Shown in pieces: positions 7,241 through 16,147 of a stretch of 64,000 bases of DNA (positions are counted from its first letter, which is position 1; every line of letters begins with the position of its first letter). The notes beneath the pieces were generated by a model. It was not told the origin of the DNA. It saw nothing but the letters and a program-made list of their open reading frames with translations, and did no database searches. The DNA comes from Methylohalobius crimeensis 10Ki. Its GTDB lineage: Bacteria > Pseudomonadota > Gammaproteobacteria > Methylococcales > Methylothermaceae. The stretch is from positions 1-64,000 of the forward strand of contig NZ_ATXB01000001.1 of the NCBI RefSeq assembly GCF_000421465.1, read 5' to 3'. A program made the translations under genes and the position numbers.

Positions 7241-9330
7241 CGAAACAGCCCCTTGAGCATTTCGCCGGCGCCCTCTCCCAGCTTCTTTTCCAGTTCCTCG
7301 GTCACTTTTTTCTCGATTTTGCCTTTCTTCTCTTGGATCTTGGATCTGTATTTTTCCTGGGCCATTTGCACGACGTCCAAGCCGTATTTGGGTTCGGCGA
7401 GGGGGCCGCTGATCTTGATGATGATGGGCAGGCTCTTGGCGGTGGCGATTTCTTCGCCGGTCTCGCCTTCTTCGTGTTTGAGGCGATCGACTCGCACGGA
7501 ATAATCCAATTGCTCCTGTACCAGGTCGACGGTGCCGCTGCCCTGGATTCGGAGCTTGCGGCTGTCGATCAGGAAACGGTCGGTATTCATGACCCCGTTT
7601 TGAACGGTGCCGCGAAAATCCAGGCCGACGAATTGGAGCTTTTCGATCTGGGTTTCGGCGGGCGCTTCCTTGCCCTTCCACCAGGCTTCGCCGTGTTTGA
7701 TCAAGCGCAGGATCTGGACGTTGTTGAGACTGCCGTTTTCGGTCTGAAACGCCACTTTGCCGTCCAAGGTTTTTTGGATGTCCGAGACTTTACTGCCCCG
7801 GCCCGCGAGGTTCAGATCCAAAAAGGCAGTGCCGCTGAGCTGAGCCTTACCGGTCATATCCTGAAGCAAGGGCTCGATTTGGACGTTCTTCATCGAGGAA
7901 CTCAGAGAGACTTGCGGGACTTGGGCACGCCCGTCGAAGCGAACCTGTCCTTGATAGTTTCCTTGGTAAAATTTGTCGATGGTCGGGGTCAAAGTCATTA
8001 CCCGGTTCTTGCCCAGGGCGGTTAAGGTCACGCCCTGCATTTGCAATCCCTTGACCTTGAGCTGGCCGATTTGAATCCGTCCGTCCACATTCAAACCCGC
8101 AAGCGCGGCGAAGGGGAGCGGCTGTTCAGGGGTTTTCTCGGCCGGCGCCTCCTTTGTTGGCGCGGACGCCGACTCGGCGGGCAGATATCTATCCAGATCC
8201 AGGTTGTCGGCCGTCAGTTGCAGGTTGATTTTGGGCTGGGCGAACGAGGCGACGGCGAGTTCACCGTTAAGTTGAGTGTCGTCCAGATTTCCCCGGAGAT
8301 CGGTCAGTGCCAGATGGTCCGTATCCGCCTTCAGATTGAAGTCGAGTCGTGTTTTGCCAGGTGCCTCGGCGTTGGCCGGTTGCGGCAGTGCCACGCCCAG
8401 CGCGGTCAAAACCTTGGGGAGCGCCGCCTCAAGCCGGAAGTTTCCCCGGAGCTTGGGAGCATCCAGGATTTGTTCGCCTTCCAGGGTCCCCGTCAATTCG
8501 GCATCGGCGGCTTGGAGTTGGATGTCGGTGGCGGTCAGTGTCTGGGCCGCCAGATCCAGCTTCAGCGAGCCGTCGAGCATCGCTTCCAGCCGGCCCGACG
8601 GGACGGGTTCGCCTTCGCTGTGGGATTGGAGGTGCAGGTCGTGGAGCTCGAATCGTTGCAGTTGCTCGTCGGCCAAGACGGTCGTTTTCAGAGAGACTGT
8701 TTCTTTCAGGGAGGGTTCGTCCAACTGCAGCACGAAGCCCAACCGGAAATCGGTGGGATCGCCGAAGCGAAACTGGTCCAGGCGCGCGTTCAGGTGTTGA
8801 ACTTGGACCGTTCGACCGGCTTGCCTGTCTTGCCAGGTAACGGAGCTGTCGTCCAGGGTGACACCGCCGATCAGCAAGGGAGGAACGGGAGTGGGCGCCT
8901 TGGGTGCCGTTTCGGGTTCGATTTTTGCCGGTGCTCGGGCGGCGGTCAAGTCCTCCCAGTTGGTTCGTCCGTCGGCCTTTTTGGCCAAGTTCAGCTGCAG
9001 CTTTTCCAACACCAGGTGCTTGATTTCCACTTTTTTGCGCAACAGAGGCAACAGCTTGACCTTGATTTCCGCCTTCTGGACCTCGGCGAACGGTTCGGGA
9101 CCGAAGCCGGCCGCGTTGCCCAGCGTGACTTCTCCGGTTTTAACGCCTATCCAGGGAAATACCGACAGGGACAAATCTCCTGGGATTTGAAGATTGCGTC
9201 CGGTGTTCTTTTCCACCGCAGCGGCGATTTGATCTTTGTATTGATTGGGATCGACCAGCACCACCACCGCGACCAGTCCCGCGGCGAGAAAGATAAGTAT
9301 GGCCAGGATGGTTAAGAGAAGGTATTTCAA
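7237..9330 (-). CDS. AsmA family protein
   Basis: A 697-residue protein with an N-terminal membrane anchor (residues about 4-27, LLLTILAILIFLAAGLVAVVVLV), the AsmA start DPNQYKDQIAAAVEKNTGRNLQI, long repetitive beta-rich segments, and the C-terminal AsmA domain (GKAQLSGTAFLDLNLAGRGSK; GSGTVDLVQEQLDY). These are periplasmic bridge-like proteins anchored in the inner membrane and linked to outer-membrane lipid homeostasis. It overlaps mutY by the TTGA junction, so yggX, mutY and this gene probably form one transcript. Ends with a Lys/Glu-rich helix. Confidence 0.88.
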   Translation of the reverse strand: MKYLLLTILAILIFLAAGLVAVVVLVDPNQYKDQIAAAVEKNTGRNLQIPGDLSLSVFPWIGVKTGEVTLGNAAGFGPEPFAEVQKAEIKVKLLPLLRKKVEIKHLVLEKLQLNLAKKADGRTNWEDLTAARAPAKIEPETAPKAPTPVPPLLIGGVTLDDSSVTWQDRQAGRTVQVQHLNARLDQFRFGDPTDFRLGFVLQLDEPSLKETVSLKTTVLADEQLQRFELHDLHLQSHSEGEPVPSGRLEAMLDGSLKLDLAAQTLTATDIQLQAADAELTGTLEGEQILDAPKLRGNFRLEAALPKVLTALGVALPQPANAEAPGKTRLDFNLKADTDHLALTDLRGNLDDTQLNGELAVASFAQPKINLQLTADNLDLDRYLPAESASAPTKEAPAEKTPEQPLPFAALAGLNVDGRIQIGQLKVKGLQMQGVTLTALGKNRVMTLTPTIDKFYQGNYQGQVRFDGRAQVPQVSLSSSMKNVQIEPLLQDMTGKAQLSGTAFLDLNLAGRGSKVSDIQKTLDGKVAFQTENGSLNNVQILRLIKHGEAWWKGKEAPAETQIEKLQFVGLDFRGTVQNGVMNTDRFLIDSRKLRIQGSGTVDLVQEQLDYSVRVDRLKHEEGETGEEIATAKSLPIIIKISGPLAEPKYGLDVVQMAQEKYRSKIQEKKGKIEKKVTEELEKKLGEGAGEMLKGLFR

Positions 9331-9504
9331 AGCGAAGCCTCCAAGTCAATTTTCAGACGCGCCATGGATGATAATCATTCTACTCTTACGCAAAACATCC
9401 TGCGCCGAAAAGGATAAATTTCAAATGAATGGAATAAAGTTTATGATGTGATCGGTGCTTGACATCCCATAACAACTCGAAGATTGAGAGAAGGAGGTGA
9501 CACA

Positions 9505-9801
9505 ATGTTAGGTGGACTAGGAGGGCTGATCGCGATTGCCGTCGCGATCTGGTTCTATCGTACCGCGGTTGACATCAACGACCCCAAGTCCCCTTTCGTG
9601 TGGGCATTCAACGGGGCTGCGGCTTATTACGTGGTTGTCTTGTTGTGGTGGTTTTTGGTGCTCAAGCCGGTGAGCGCCAGTTTTCATCATACCAACCAGT
9701 CCTTGATTTTAGCGGCCCATGTCGGCGGCTATGTGCTCGCATTGGCGCTGGTTTGGTTCATTAGAAATCGCTGGATCGCCAGCATGAAAAAATCTTCATA
9801 G
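9505..9801 (+). CDS. Small three-helix membrane protein
   Basis: A 98-residue protein with three hydrophobic segments (about residues 3-20, 35-56 and 68-87) and no recognisable catalytic motif. The ATG at 9505 is preceded by a perfect AAGGAGGTGA ribosome-binding site; a longer in-frame start at 9484 would put that site inside the gene. A TTGACA box at 9459-9464 could be a -35 element, but the -10 is weak. Function unknown; it ends convergently with the peroxiredoxin gene across a shared hairpin. Confidence 0.7.
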   Translation: MLGGLGGLIAIAVAIWFYRTAVDINDPKSPFVWAFNGAAAYYVVVLLWWFLVLKPVSASFHHTNQSLILAAHVGGYVLALALVWFIRNRWIASMKKSS

Positions 9802-9810
9802 CAATAAAAA

Positions 9811-9839
9811 AAGCTGTCAGGCGCATTGCCTGACAGCTT
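9811..9839. terminator. Bidirectional terminator between membrane protein and peroxiredoxin
   Basis: A perfect 12-bp stem (AAGCTGTCAGGC / GCCTGACAGCTT) with a 5-base loop lies between two convergent genes. The minus-strand side is followed by seven T residues, so it serves the peroxiredoxin best. Confidence 0.88.
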
Positions 9840-9867
9840 TGCCATCCCGAGTCGCCGAAATGGCGGC

Positions 9868-10473
9868 TTACAGTTCCTTCGAGTGGACTTCCAGGAAGTG
9901 GGCGACGCCCTTCGGATCGGGCTTCATGCCTTCTTGACCCGGTTTCCAATTGGCCGGACACACTTCCCCGTGCTTTTCAAAGAACTGGAGCGCATCCACC
10001 ATCCGGATCAATTCGTCCATGTTGCGGCCCAGGGGTAGATCGTTGACCACCTGATGGCGGACGACCCCTTCCTTGTCGATCAGGAAGCTGCCGCGGAAGG
10101 CCACGGAAGCGCCTTCGGCTTCCACGTCGTAGGCGCGGACCACTTCATGGCCCACGTCCGCCGCCATAGTGTACTTGACCGGACCGATGCCGCCGTCTTC
10201 GACGGGGGTGTTGCGCCAAGCGTTGTGGGTGAACTGAGAATCGATCGATACGCTGATCACCTCAACGTTCCGCTTGGAAAATTCTTCCACCCGATGATCC
10301 AGAGCGATCAACTCGGTCGGGCAGACGAAGGTGAAATCGAGCGGGTAAAACACCAAAACGGCGTATTTGCCTTTAGTGGCTTCGGAGAAATTGAACTCAT
10401 CGACAATTTGGCCGTCTCCCAACACGGCCGGCACGGTAAAGTCGGGTGCTTTTTTGCCTACTAATACGCTCAT
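9868..10473 (-). CDS. 2-Cys peroxiredoxin (AhpC/Prx1 type)
   Basis: A 201-residue thiol peroxidase that reduces hydrogen peroxide and organic peroxides in the cytoplasm. The peroxidatic cysteine is in DFTFVCPTE and the resolving cysteine in GEVCPANW near the C-terminus; the active-site Arg region is also present (RGSFLIDKEGVVRHQ). Length and the long C-terminal tail fit typical 2-Cys Prx1/AhpC proteins. A CAGGAGGG ribosome-binding site precedes the ATG. It diverges from the AP2-like gene across about 250 bp. Confidence 0.95.
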   Translation of the reverse strand: MSVLVGKKAPDFTVPAVLGDGQIVDEFNFSEATKGKYAVLVFYPLDFTFVCPTELIALDHRVEEFSKRNVEVISVSIDSQFTHNAWRNTPVEDGGIGPVKYTMAADVGHEVVRAYDVEAEGASVAFRGSFLIDKEGVVRHQVVNDLPLGRNMDELIRMVDALQFFEKHGEVCPANWKPGQEGMKPDPKGVAHFLEVHSKEL

Positions 10474-10656
10474 CGAGTCCCTCCTGATTCTAACCTGTGT
10501 TAGCGAACCCCCGTAGGGGAAGAAGTGTACGGGGAAATTCTACACTAAACCGCTCTGGAATACTTCACGTGCATTCCCCTGAATAGGCCGGTTGCTTTAC
10601 AAGCGACGAAATGTTTTTGTAATATTTGCTATGTTTTGTAAGATTAGACTGACAAA

Positions 10657-10707
10657 GGGAGCATGAAAGTTGATTCACGCTCCTGATTAGAAAACAACTC
10701 AACTTTC
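10657..10707 (+). promoter_or_regulatory. Nested inverted repeats in the leader of the AP2-like gene
   Basis: Upstream of the AP2-like gene are GGAGC (10658-10662) with GCTCC (10679-10683), and GAAAGTTGA (10665-10673) with TCAACTTTC (10699-10707). The two pairs interlock, so they could be alternative RNA stems or an operator. No known riboswitch is recognised. Confidence 0.4.
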
Positions 10708-10721
10708 AGGTTGGATGAGTT

Positions 10722-11279
10722 ATGGCAGAACATAAGCACATTACTGAACCGGATCCGTTCGGCTACCAGGTACGAATCGTCCGCCGCAGCGTAGAGCATA
10801 GTCGTTACTTTTCCCATAAGCTTTGGGGGGGAAAGAAAAAATCCCTGCAGGCCGCTATCCGCTGGCGGGACCAGATGCTGGTCATTTTGAAAGGTAGCCG
10901 CACGCGCTTCATGAAGACGCCCTGTAACAAGCTGTCCACCGGCGTTACGGGGGTTTCGCGCACGATCAAATACGACAAGCGCAAGGACAAAAGCTATTTA
11001 TGCTACACCGTTTTTTGGATCCGGGACGGCAAGCCTCGCAATAAAACATTTCAGGTCGGCAATATCAAAACCGTCACCGCCGACCAGGAGCTGCATGCTT
11101 TCCGGACCGCGGTAATGTTCCGGAAGGCTTACGAGTATGCGATCGATAACGATCTTCAATTCGACGAAAATTTATTCAAGAACTGGCGGAACATTCGGCT
11201 TTACGAGCCTCCTGTTTCGGAAGAAACGGCAAAGAATGATGATATTTCCTTGCCGGAGTTGAGAGTGGCACTTGCCTGA
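10722..11279 (+). CDS. AP2-like domain DNA-binding protein
   Basis: A 185-residue basic protein that appears to contain two AP2/ERF-like units: one at about residues 12-50 (YQVRIVRRSVEHSRYFSHKLWGGKK..AAIRWRDQML) and one at about 70-145 (GVTGVSRTIKYDKRKDKSYLCYTVFWIRDGK, then FRTAVMFRKAYEYAID). Each has a three-strand sheet followed by an amphipathic helix, the AP2 layout. Bacterial AP2 proteins are often linked to homing endonucleases, but no HNH motif is present here, so a stand-alone regulator is more likely. It is convergent with the orphan pmoC; a link to methane oxidation is speculation. Confidence 0.55.
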   Translation: MAEHKHITEPDPFGYQVRIVRRSVEHSRYFSHKLWGGKKKSLQAAIRWRDQMLVILKGSRTRFMKTPCNKLSTGVTGVSRTIKYDKRKDKSYLCYTVFWIRDGKPRNKTFQVGNIKTVTADQELHAFRTAVMFRKAYEYAIDNDLQFDENLFKNWRNIRLYEPPVSEETAKNDDISLPELRVALA

Positions 11280-11313
11280 GGGCATGCGCTACGGCGCAGC
11301 CTCGGGCATTTTT
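11273..11313 (+). terminator. Terminator of the AP2-like gene
   Basis: TGCCTGAGG..TGCGC pairs with GCGCA..CCTCGGGCA around a TACG loop and is followed by five T residues at 11309-11313. The stem starts inside the last codons of the gene. Confidence 0.75.
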
Positions 11314-11327
11314 GAGGATTCGCGCAT

Positions 11328-11370
11328 AAAAAAACCCGGGCCCTCCGAAGGGGACCCGGGTTTTTCTTTT
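11328..11370. terminator. Bidirectional terminator between AP2-like gene and pmoC
   Basis: An AAAAAACCCGGGCCC arm pairs with a GGGGACCCGGGTTTTT arm. A tracts on one side and T tracts on the other let it work for both convergent genes; it lies about 40 bp after the pmoC stop. Confidence 0.88.
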
Positions 11371-11406
11371 TAGCGAGTGGTTGCGAATGAAATTGAGCCG
11401 TGTGGT

Positions 11407-12210
11407 TTAATCCGCCCAGGTGGCGGCATCGCCGCCTTCATAGACGTCACCGACCAGATCGCGCCCAATCAGGTTGGCGAAGCTGGCGAACACTTGCAGC
11501 AGCAAGCCCAGAATCGACAGCGCCATCCAGCCGAAGAACACGAAGCCATAGTGCAGCGGCGCCACGAACAGCTCTTCCATGAACCAGAAGGTGTGACCCC
11601 ATTCGTTCAGACCCACGTTGGGAAGAATCATGAACGGTCCCACCACGGTGATCATATAAGCCACCGAAAAACCCTTCTTCTGGTAGTTGAAGTAGGGCAG
11701 ACGGGTGTGCGCATAGATCATCGCCGCAAACCCGGTGATGATGTAGATCGGGTAGCTCAGGTAGAATTCGATGATGTGGCTCGGGGTGAAGTCGGTGTCC
11801 CGAACGATGGTTTGGTGCCAGGTGCCGTCCTGCTCGGTGAAGTAGCTCGCACCCCAGTAAATGGCCCAGGCATAAGCCACCAGCCAGATCAGGTGGGTGA
11901 AGTTGCGACGCAGTTCTTCACGCGGCGCCAAGGCGTCCAGGTTGCGGTCCCGGCTCTTCCACAGATAACCCCACAGCACCGAGGCCGTGACCACTTCCAG
12001 TACGATTTCGGTGTACAGGAAGTTCATCCAGTATTTTTCGAATTCCGGAGCGAACGAGTCCAGACCGGCCGACCAGCCATAAACCCCTTCGTACCAACGT
12101 ACCCACGCGTAGAAAACCGTGTAAATGCCCAGCGCGAACGCTAGCCATTTCTTGTCCAGAAGTGGGGTTTCACGTTCAGCAGCGCTTACTGCTTGAGTGG
12201 TTGCAGCCAT
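11407..12210 (-). CDS. pmoC: Particulate methane monooxygenase subunit C (orphan copy)
   Basis: A 267-residue membrane subunit of the copper enzyme that oxidises methane to methanol. All copper-site residues known from pMMO structures are present: D128, H132 and H145 (EQDGTWH..SH) match the Cu_D site, and N202, H206 and H220 (NEWGH..PLH) match Cu_C. RDTDFTPSHIIEFY and the NVGLNEWGHTFWFMEELFVAPLH block are nearly identical to methanotroph PmoC as I recall it. An AAGGAGGT ribosome-binding site lies 6 bases before the ATG. No pmoA or pmoB is adjacent: a terminator and a convergent gene follow. It is therefore an extra, stand-alone pmoC. Confidence 0.96.
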   Translation of the reverse strand: MAATTQAVSAAERETPLLDKKWLAFALGIYTVFYAWVRWYEGVYGWSAGLDSFAPEFEKYWMNFLYTEIVLEVVTASVLWGYLWKSRDRNLDALAPREELRRNFTHLIWLVAYAWAIYWGASYFTEQDGTWHQTIVRDTDFTPSHIIEFYLSYPIYIITGFAAMIYAHTRLPYFNYQKKGFSVAYMITVVGPFMILPNVGLNEWGHTFWFMEELFVAPLHYGFVFFGWMALSILGLLLQVFASFANLIGRDLVGDVYEGGDAATWAD

Positions 12211-12284
12211 TGCTTACCTCCTTCTTGTGAAGAAGTTAGTTTACGACAATACTTGCGACAAGCCGAAAAGTGAAAAAGTTCCCT

Positions 12285-12482
12285 TTAATTCAGATTATTT
12301 TTCTCGGTATTTTCTGGATGGCTTGACTCGGGGTGTTCCGCCGGTTCGCCGGCGATGTAGCGGTTTTCGGCGGCCCACTCCCCTAAATCGATCGATTTGC
12401 AGCGCGGGCTGCAAAACGGCCGGTTCGGGTTATCCCGGCGCCACTCCACGGCTCGGCCGCACTGGGGGCATTTGACTTGCAT
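12285..12482 (-). CDS. yacG: DNA gyrase inhibitor YacG
   Basis: A 65-residue zinc protein with the YacG signature [20 protein letters not shown] followed by SPRC (C-x2-C, C-x3-C) and [17 protein letters not shown]. YacG binds GyrB and blocks its DNA binding. It lies 5 bp after zapD on the same strand, the common zapD-yacG arrangement. Confidence 0.95.
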   Translation of the reverse strand: MQVKCPQCGRAVEWRRDNPNRPFCSPRCKSIDLGEWAAENRYIAGEPAEHPESSHPENTEKNNLN

Positions 12483-12486
12483 AGAC

Positions 12487-13254
12487 TTAAAAGAGACAGC
12501 GGGTCAGTTGAAAAGGAATGTCGGCATTGGCTTGCTTGGCTTTTTCCAGAAACTCCGGTTCCATGAAGCGGATCGTGAAACGGTGCTTGCCGCCGCTGAT
12601 TTCCGCGTAGTAGGGCAACTGGGAGTCCACCCCGATGCGAATCATTTGAAACGGCAGGGAACGGTCCAGGTTTTGTTGAAAGAATCCGGCCTGGGCGGAT
12701 TCCTCGCTGGGCAAGTTGCTGTGTCGGATGGTGTTCAAGATAAAATCGACCCCTTTTTGCACCGGCAAAAAAGGTTCCGTCCAGAAGGAGATATCTTCCC
12801 GCCGATGGGAAGCCGGTTGCTGCAGCCAATAGTGATAACCGGGCAGATCGAAACAGCAGGTCCCGCCCGGGATCGAGCTCCTTTGGAGGATGCTTTTGAA
12901 CAGGCCGCAATCGAGCAACTGCGTTCCCAGCTTGCCGTTGATCCCGCGGATCTGTTGGCTCAACGATTCGATTCTGTCTACGAACTGCTGTAATTTTTCC
13001 TGATCGGTGCTTTGGTTGCGGGCGAGGCGGGCCAGCACCTGGTGATGACGCTCGAGCTCTTTCAACAGCTCGGAACGCACGTCGCTGCGACTGAAAATCG
13101 TGACGATATCCAAAAGCCCGCCGACCGCCGCGCGGCTGTCCCATTCCGACGTTCCTTGGGCAAAATGCTCGATTTGGGAGAACAACTGCTCAAGGCGGAT
13201 TAATGTCCGAATCCGTTCGTTTAAAGGGAATTCATAGATCACAAGGCCGTTCAA
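12487..13254 (-). CDS. zapD: Cell division protein ZapD
   Basis: A 255-residue cytoplasmic protein that bundles FtsZ filaments. It begins with the family pattern [21 protein letters not shown] and carries [35 protein letters not shown], the [12 protein letters not shown] motif and a C-terminal FTIRFME segment. Length is normal. It is followed directly by yacG. Confidence 0.95.
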   Translation of the reverse strand: MNGLVIYEFPLNERIRTLIRLEQLFSQIEHFAQGTSEWDSRAAVGGLLDIVTIFSRSDVRSELLKELERHHQVLARLARNQSTDQEKLQQFVDRIESLSQQIRGINGKLGTQLLDCGLFKSILQRSSIPGGTCCFDLPGYHYWLQQPASHRREDISFWTEPFLPVQKGVDFILNTIRHSNLPSEESAQAGFFQQNLDRSLPFQMIRIGVDSQLPYYAEISGGKHRFTIRFMEPEFLEKAKQANADIPFQLTRCLF

Positions 13255-13339
13255 GATTACGGTCCACTCAATGCTGACAAAATATAGGTTCGACTATTGT
13301 AGTGAGTTTTGCTTGGGACTTCATCAAGACTCAGTCGGC

Positions 13340-14065
13340 TCAGAGATGAAAATGATCCCCTAAATAGACCTGGCGCACCTGCGGATGTTCGAGCAATTGA
13401 TCGGGGTCGCCGGCGGCGATGAGTTCGCCTTGGCTGATAATATAGGCGCGCTCGCATACGCCCAGAGTTTCGCGCACATTATGGTCGGTGATCAAGACCC
13501 CGATGCCCCGCTCGCTCAGATGGTGGATGATTTTCTGGATGTCGAGAATGGAAATCGGATCCACGCCCGCGAAAGGTTCGTCCAAGAGGATGAAGCGCGG
13601 CTCCAAGGCCAGCGCCCTGGCGATCTCCAAGCGGCGGCGCTCTCCTCCCGAGAGACTGGCGGCGGGCTGTCCGCTCAAATCGGTGAGGCCGAATTCCTCC
13701 AGGAGTTCGGTGGCGATCAATTCCCGCTGGCCGGCGCTCAAGTCGGGCCGCAGTTGGAGAACCCCCAGCATGTTTTGAGCAACCGTCAGACGACGGAAGA
13801 CGGACGCTTCCTGGGGGAGATAACCGAGTCCCAGCCGGGCGCGTCCGTGGATGGGGAGTGGGGTGATGTCGTGCCCGTCCAGGCCGATGCGTCCCTCATC
13901 CGGTTGCACGAGCCCGACGATCAGATAAAAACAAGTGGTTTTGCCGGCCCCGTTGGGACCGAGCAGTCCCACGATTTCCCCTTCCTTGACCGACAAGGAG
14001 ACGCCGTTGACCACCGTGCGTTTCCGATAACGCTTGACCAGTCCTTCAGCTTCCAGGATCGCCAT
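13340..14065 (-). CDS. lptB: Lipopolysaccharide export ATP-binding protein LptB
   Basis: A 241-residue ABC ATPase that powers extraction of lipopolysaccharide from the inner membrane with LptFG. Walker A is GPNGAGKTT, the signature is LSGGERRRLEIARAL, Walker B is ILLDEPFAGVDP and the switch histidine is in ITDHNVRE. It follows lptA by 5 bp. The usual downstream rpoN is not here; about 85 bp later comes zapD. Confidence 0.96.
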   Translation of the reverse strand: MAILEAEGLVKRYRKRTVVNGVSLSVKEGEIVGLLGPNGAGKTTCFYLIVGLVQPDEGRIGLDGHDITPLPIHGRARLGLGYLPQEASVFRRLTVAQNMLGVLQLRPDLSAGQRELIATELLEEFGLTDLSGQPAASLSGGERRRLEIARALALEPRFILLDEPFAGVDPISILDIQKIIHHLSERGIGVLITDHNVRETLGVCERAYIISQGELIAAGDPDQLLEHPQVRQVYLGDHFHL

Positions 14066-14070
14066 GAAGT

Positions 14071-14637
14071 TTATTGCTTGGTTTGGGAGGTGGATGAATC
14101 GGACGGTTCTTCGGTTTTGGGGTGCAGGATGATTTTCACCCGCTTGGTATCGGAGCTGGCCTCCCCCGCCTTGATTACATCGTTGATCTGGTCGTACTCG
14201 ATCCGGTCGCTGGCATACTCGTTCTGACCCTGATGCACGATCGCGTTGTCGATCAGAATGATGAGATCCTGGTCCACATAATATTCGGCCTGCTTGGAGG
14301 TGCCGTGAATTTCTTCTTCGCCGGGCTTGGGGGTTTGTCGGAAGCGGACCGGATCGCCGTAGGCGATCACCTTTTCCACCCTGCCTCCGGGACTATAGGC
14401 GACCAGTTTGTCGGACTTCAGATGCAGGCTGCCCTGGATCAAAACCACATCGCCCGTATAGGTGCTTCGATCGGTTTTCTTGTCGTAAAAAGCGGTGTTG
14501 GCTTCGATATAGACCGGTTGCTCGGAATCGTCTTCCAGCGCCGTCGCCGGCCCGACCAGGCAGGCCGATAAAAAGCATAGCAAAGGTAAAGGTCTCAAAA
14601 CTGGGTTCCGGTTCGAAAAACTGCGCTGCAAACTCAT
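14071..14637 (-). CDS. lptA: Lipopolysaccharide transport periplasmic protein LptA
   Basis: A 188-residue protein with a signal peptide (PLLCFLSACLVGPATALE) and an OstA-type beta-jellyroll: PVYIEANTAFYDKKTDRSTYTGDVVLIQGSLHLKSDKLVAY and EIHGTSKQAEYYVDQDLIIL. LptA forms the periplasmic bridge for lipopolysaccharide. Its ATG overlaps the kdsC stop (ATGA at 14637-14634), leaving no room for the lptC gene that normally lies between them. Confidence 0.92.
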   Translation of the reverse strand: MSLQRSFSNRNPVLRPLPLLCFLSACLVGPATALEDDSEQPVYIEANTAFYDKKTDRSTYTGDVVLIQGSLHLKSDKLVAYSPGGRVEKVIAYGDPVRFRQTPKPGEEEIHGTSKQAEYYVDQDLIILIDNAIVHQGQNEYASDRIEYDQINDVIKAGEASSDTKRVKIILHPKTEEPSDSSTSQTKQ

Positions 14638-15164
14638 TTCAAATAACCGCCGATGATATCATCGAAACGCCCCCGAGCCTGCATGATCAAATCGCACACC
14701 TCGCGCGCCGCACCATGCCCTCCGGGGGTTTGGGTGATCCAATGGGCGTGCCGTTTGACCACGAAGTGGGCGTCGGCCACCGCAATTGCCAGATGGACCC
14801 GGCGCATCACCGGCAGATCCAATATGTCGTCGCCCACGTAGGCCATTCGTTCCACCCCGATGCCGGTCGCTTGGGTCAATGCTTCCAGGGCGGGCGGTTT
14901 GTCCTCGTAACCTTGATATACGTGCTGAATGCCCAGGCTGTCGCAGCGCTGCGCCACCGAGGGAGAATTGCGTCCCGAGATCACCGCCGTTTCCACCCCG
15001 CTTCTCCGGAGCAGTTTCAAGCCGTGGCCGTCGCGGGCGTGGAAGGCTTTGTATTCGCGCCCCTTTTGGTCGAAAAACAGGCGCCCGTCGGTTAGCACGC
15101 CATCCACGTCGAAAATCACCAATTCGATCGCCGCCGCTTGCTCGAGGAGTTGACGATGATCCAT
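14634..15164 (-). CDS. kdsC: KDO-8-phosphate phosphatase KdsC
   Basis: A 176-residue HAD-family phosphatase that makes KDO for lipopolysaccharide. It has the nucleophile motif FDVDGVLTDG, the substrate segment FHARDGHGLKLL, motif II ISGRNS and motif IV GDDILDLP. The ATG at 15164 overlaps the kdsD stop by one base (TGATG), and its own stop overlaps lptA, so the operon is translationally coupled. Confidence 0.95.
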   Translation of the reverse strand: MDHRQLLEQAAAIELVIFDVDGVLTDGRLFFDQKGREYKAFHARDGHGLKLLRRSGVETAVISGRNSPSVAQRCDSLGIQHVYQGYEDKPPALEALTQATGIGVERMAYVGDDILDLPVMRRVHLAIAVADAHFVVKRHAHWITQTPGGHGAAREVCDLIMQARGRFDDIIGGYLK

Positions 15165-16147
15165 CAAAAGACCCCCGCGCGCAGCAAATCGTGCATATTG
15201 AGGGCGCCCATCAGCCGCTCCGACTCGTCGACCACCAGGAGGGCGTTGATTTTTTTCTCTTGCATCAATTTCACCGCTTCGGCGGCCAGGATATCGGTGG
15301 GCACGGTGGTGCAGCTGCGGGTCATGACTTCGCTTATAGGCGTGGTGCCCACGTCGTAACCCCCGCGCTCGAACAGGCGGCGCAGATCGCCGTCGGTAAA
15401 TATCCCCAATATTCGGCGCCGAGTGTCGATTACCGCGGTCATGCCCAGCTGCTTGGCGGTCATCTCCAGCAGCGCCTCGCTCAAGGTGGCGGCTTCGTGC
15501 ACGGCGGGGATGTCGGCGCCGGTATGCATGACGTCGTCGATTTTGAGCAGGAGCCGCCGCCCCAGGCTGCCCGCCGGATGGGAGCGGGCGAAATCCATCT
15601 GGGTGAATCCCCGCGCTTCCAGCAGGGCCACCGCCAGCGCGTCCCCCATGACCAATGCCGCCGTGGTGCTCGCCGTGGGAGCAAGCCCCAGGGGGCAGGC
15701 TTCCTGCCGGACGCTGACGTCGATATGCACGCTGGCTTGTTGGGCCAGGGTGGAGCGGGGACGTCCGGTCATGGCGATGAGAGGAACGCCCAGGCGTTTG
15801 ATCAAGGGGATGATGGTGATCAGTTCGCTGGTTTCGCCGGAATTGGAGAGCGCCAGCACCACATCGTGCTCGGTAATCATGCCCAGATCCCCGTGGCTGG
15901 CTTCGCCCGGATGAACGAAAAAAGCCGGCGTGCCGGTGCTGGCGAGGGTGGAGGCGATCTTGCCGCAGATATGCCCGGATTTGCCCATGCCGGTGACGAT
16001 CACCCGACCCCGGCATTGCAGCATCAATTGACAGGCCTGGCTGAAATTTTCATTGATGCGTTCCTCCAGGGCGGCCACCGCTCCGGTCTCCAAGCGGATG
16101 ACCTCCAATCCCAATCGGCGCAGACGCGCTTGTTCCGTGGTTGTCAT
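15164..16147 (-). CDS. kdsD: Arabinose-5-phosphate isomerase KdsD
   Basis: A 327-residue protein converting ribulose-5-phosphate to arabinose-5-phosphate, the first step to KDO. An N-terminal SIS domain ([39 protein letters not shown]) is followed by two CBS domains (about residues 205-265 and 270-327). The start ATG at 16147 overlaps the upstream exchanger stop (ATGA). Confidence 0.95.
   Translation of the reverse strand: MTTTEQARLRRLGLEVIRLETGAVAALEERINENFSQACQLMLQCRGRVIVTGMGKSGHICGKIASTLASTGTPAFFVHPGEASHGDLGMITEHDVVLALSNSGETSELITIIPLIKRLGVPLIAMTGRPRSTLAQQASVHIDVSVRQEACPLGLAPTASTTAALVMGDALAVALLEARGFTQMDFARSHPAGSLGRRLLLKIDDVMHTGADIPAVHEAATLSEALLEMTAKQLGMTAVIDTRRRILGIFTDGDLRRLFERGGYDVGTTPISEVMTRSCTTVPTDILAAEAVKLMQEKKINALLVVDESERLMGALNMHDLLRAGVF

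Noticed and set aside
6191-7681. Longer mutY start extending to 7681
   Set aside because: The extra 147 codons are an out-of-frame reading of the AsmA gene; the TTG at 7240 gives the normal MutY length with a ribosome-binding site.
11407-12210. Ammonia monooxygenase subunit C
   Set aside because: The sequence matches methanotroph PmoC almost word for word in the copper-site blocks, and other genes (MxaD-like) point to methylotrophy.
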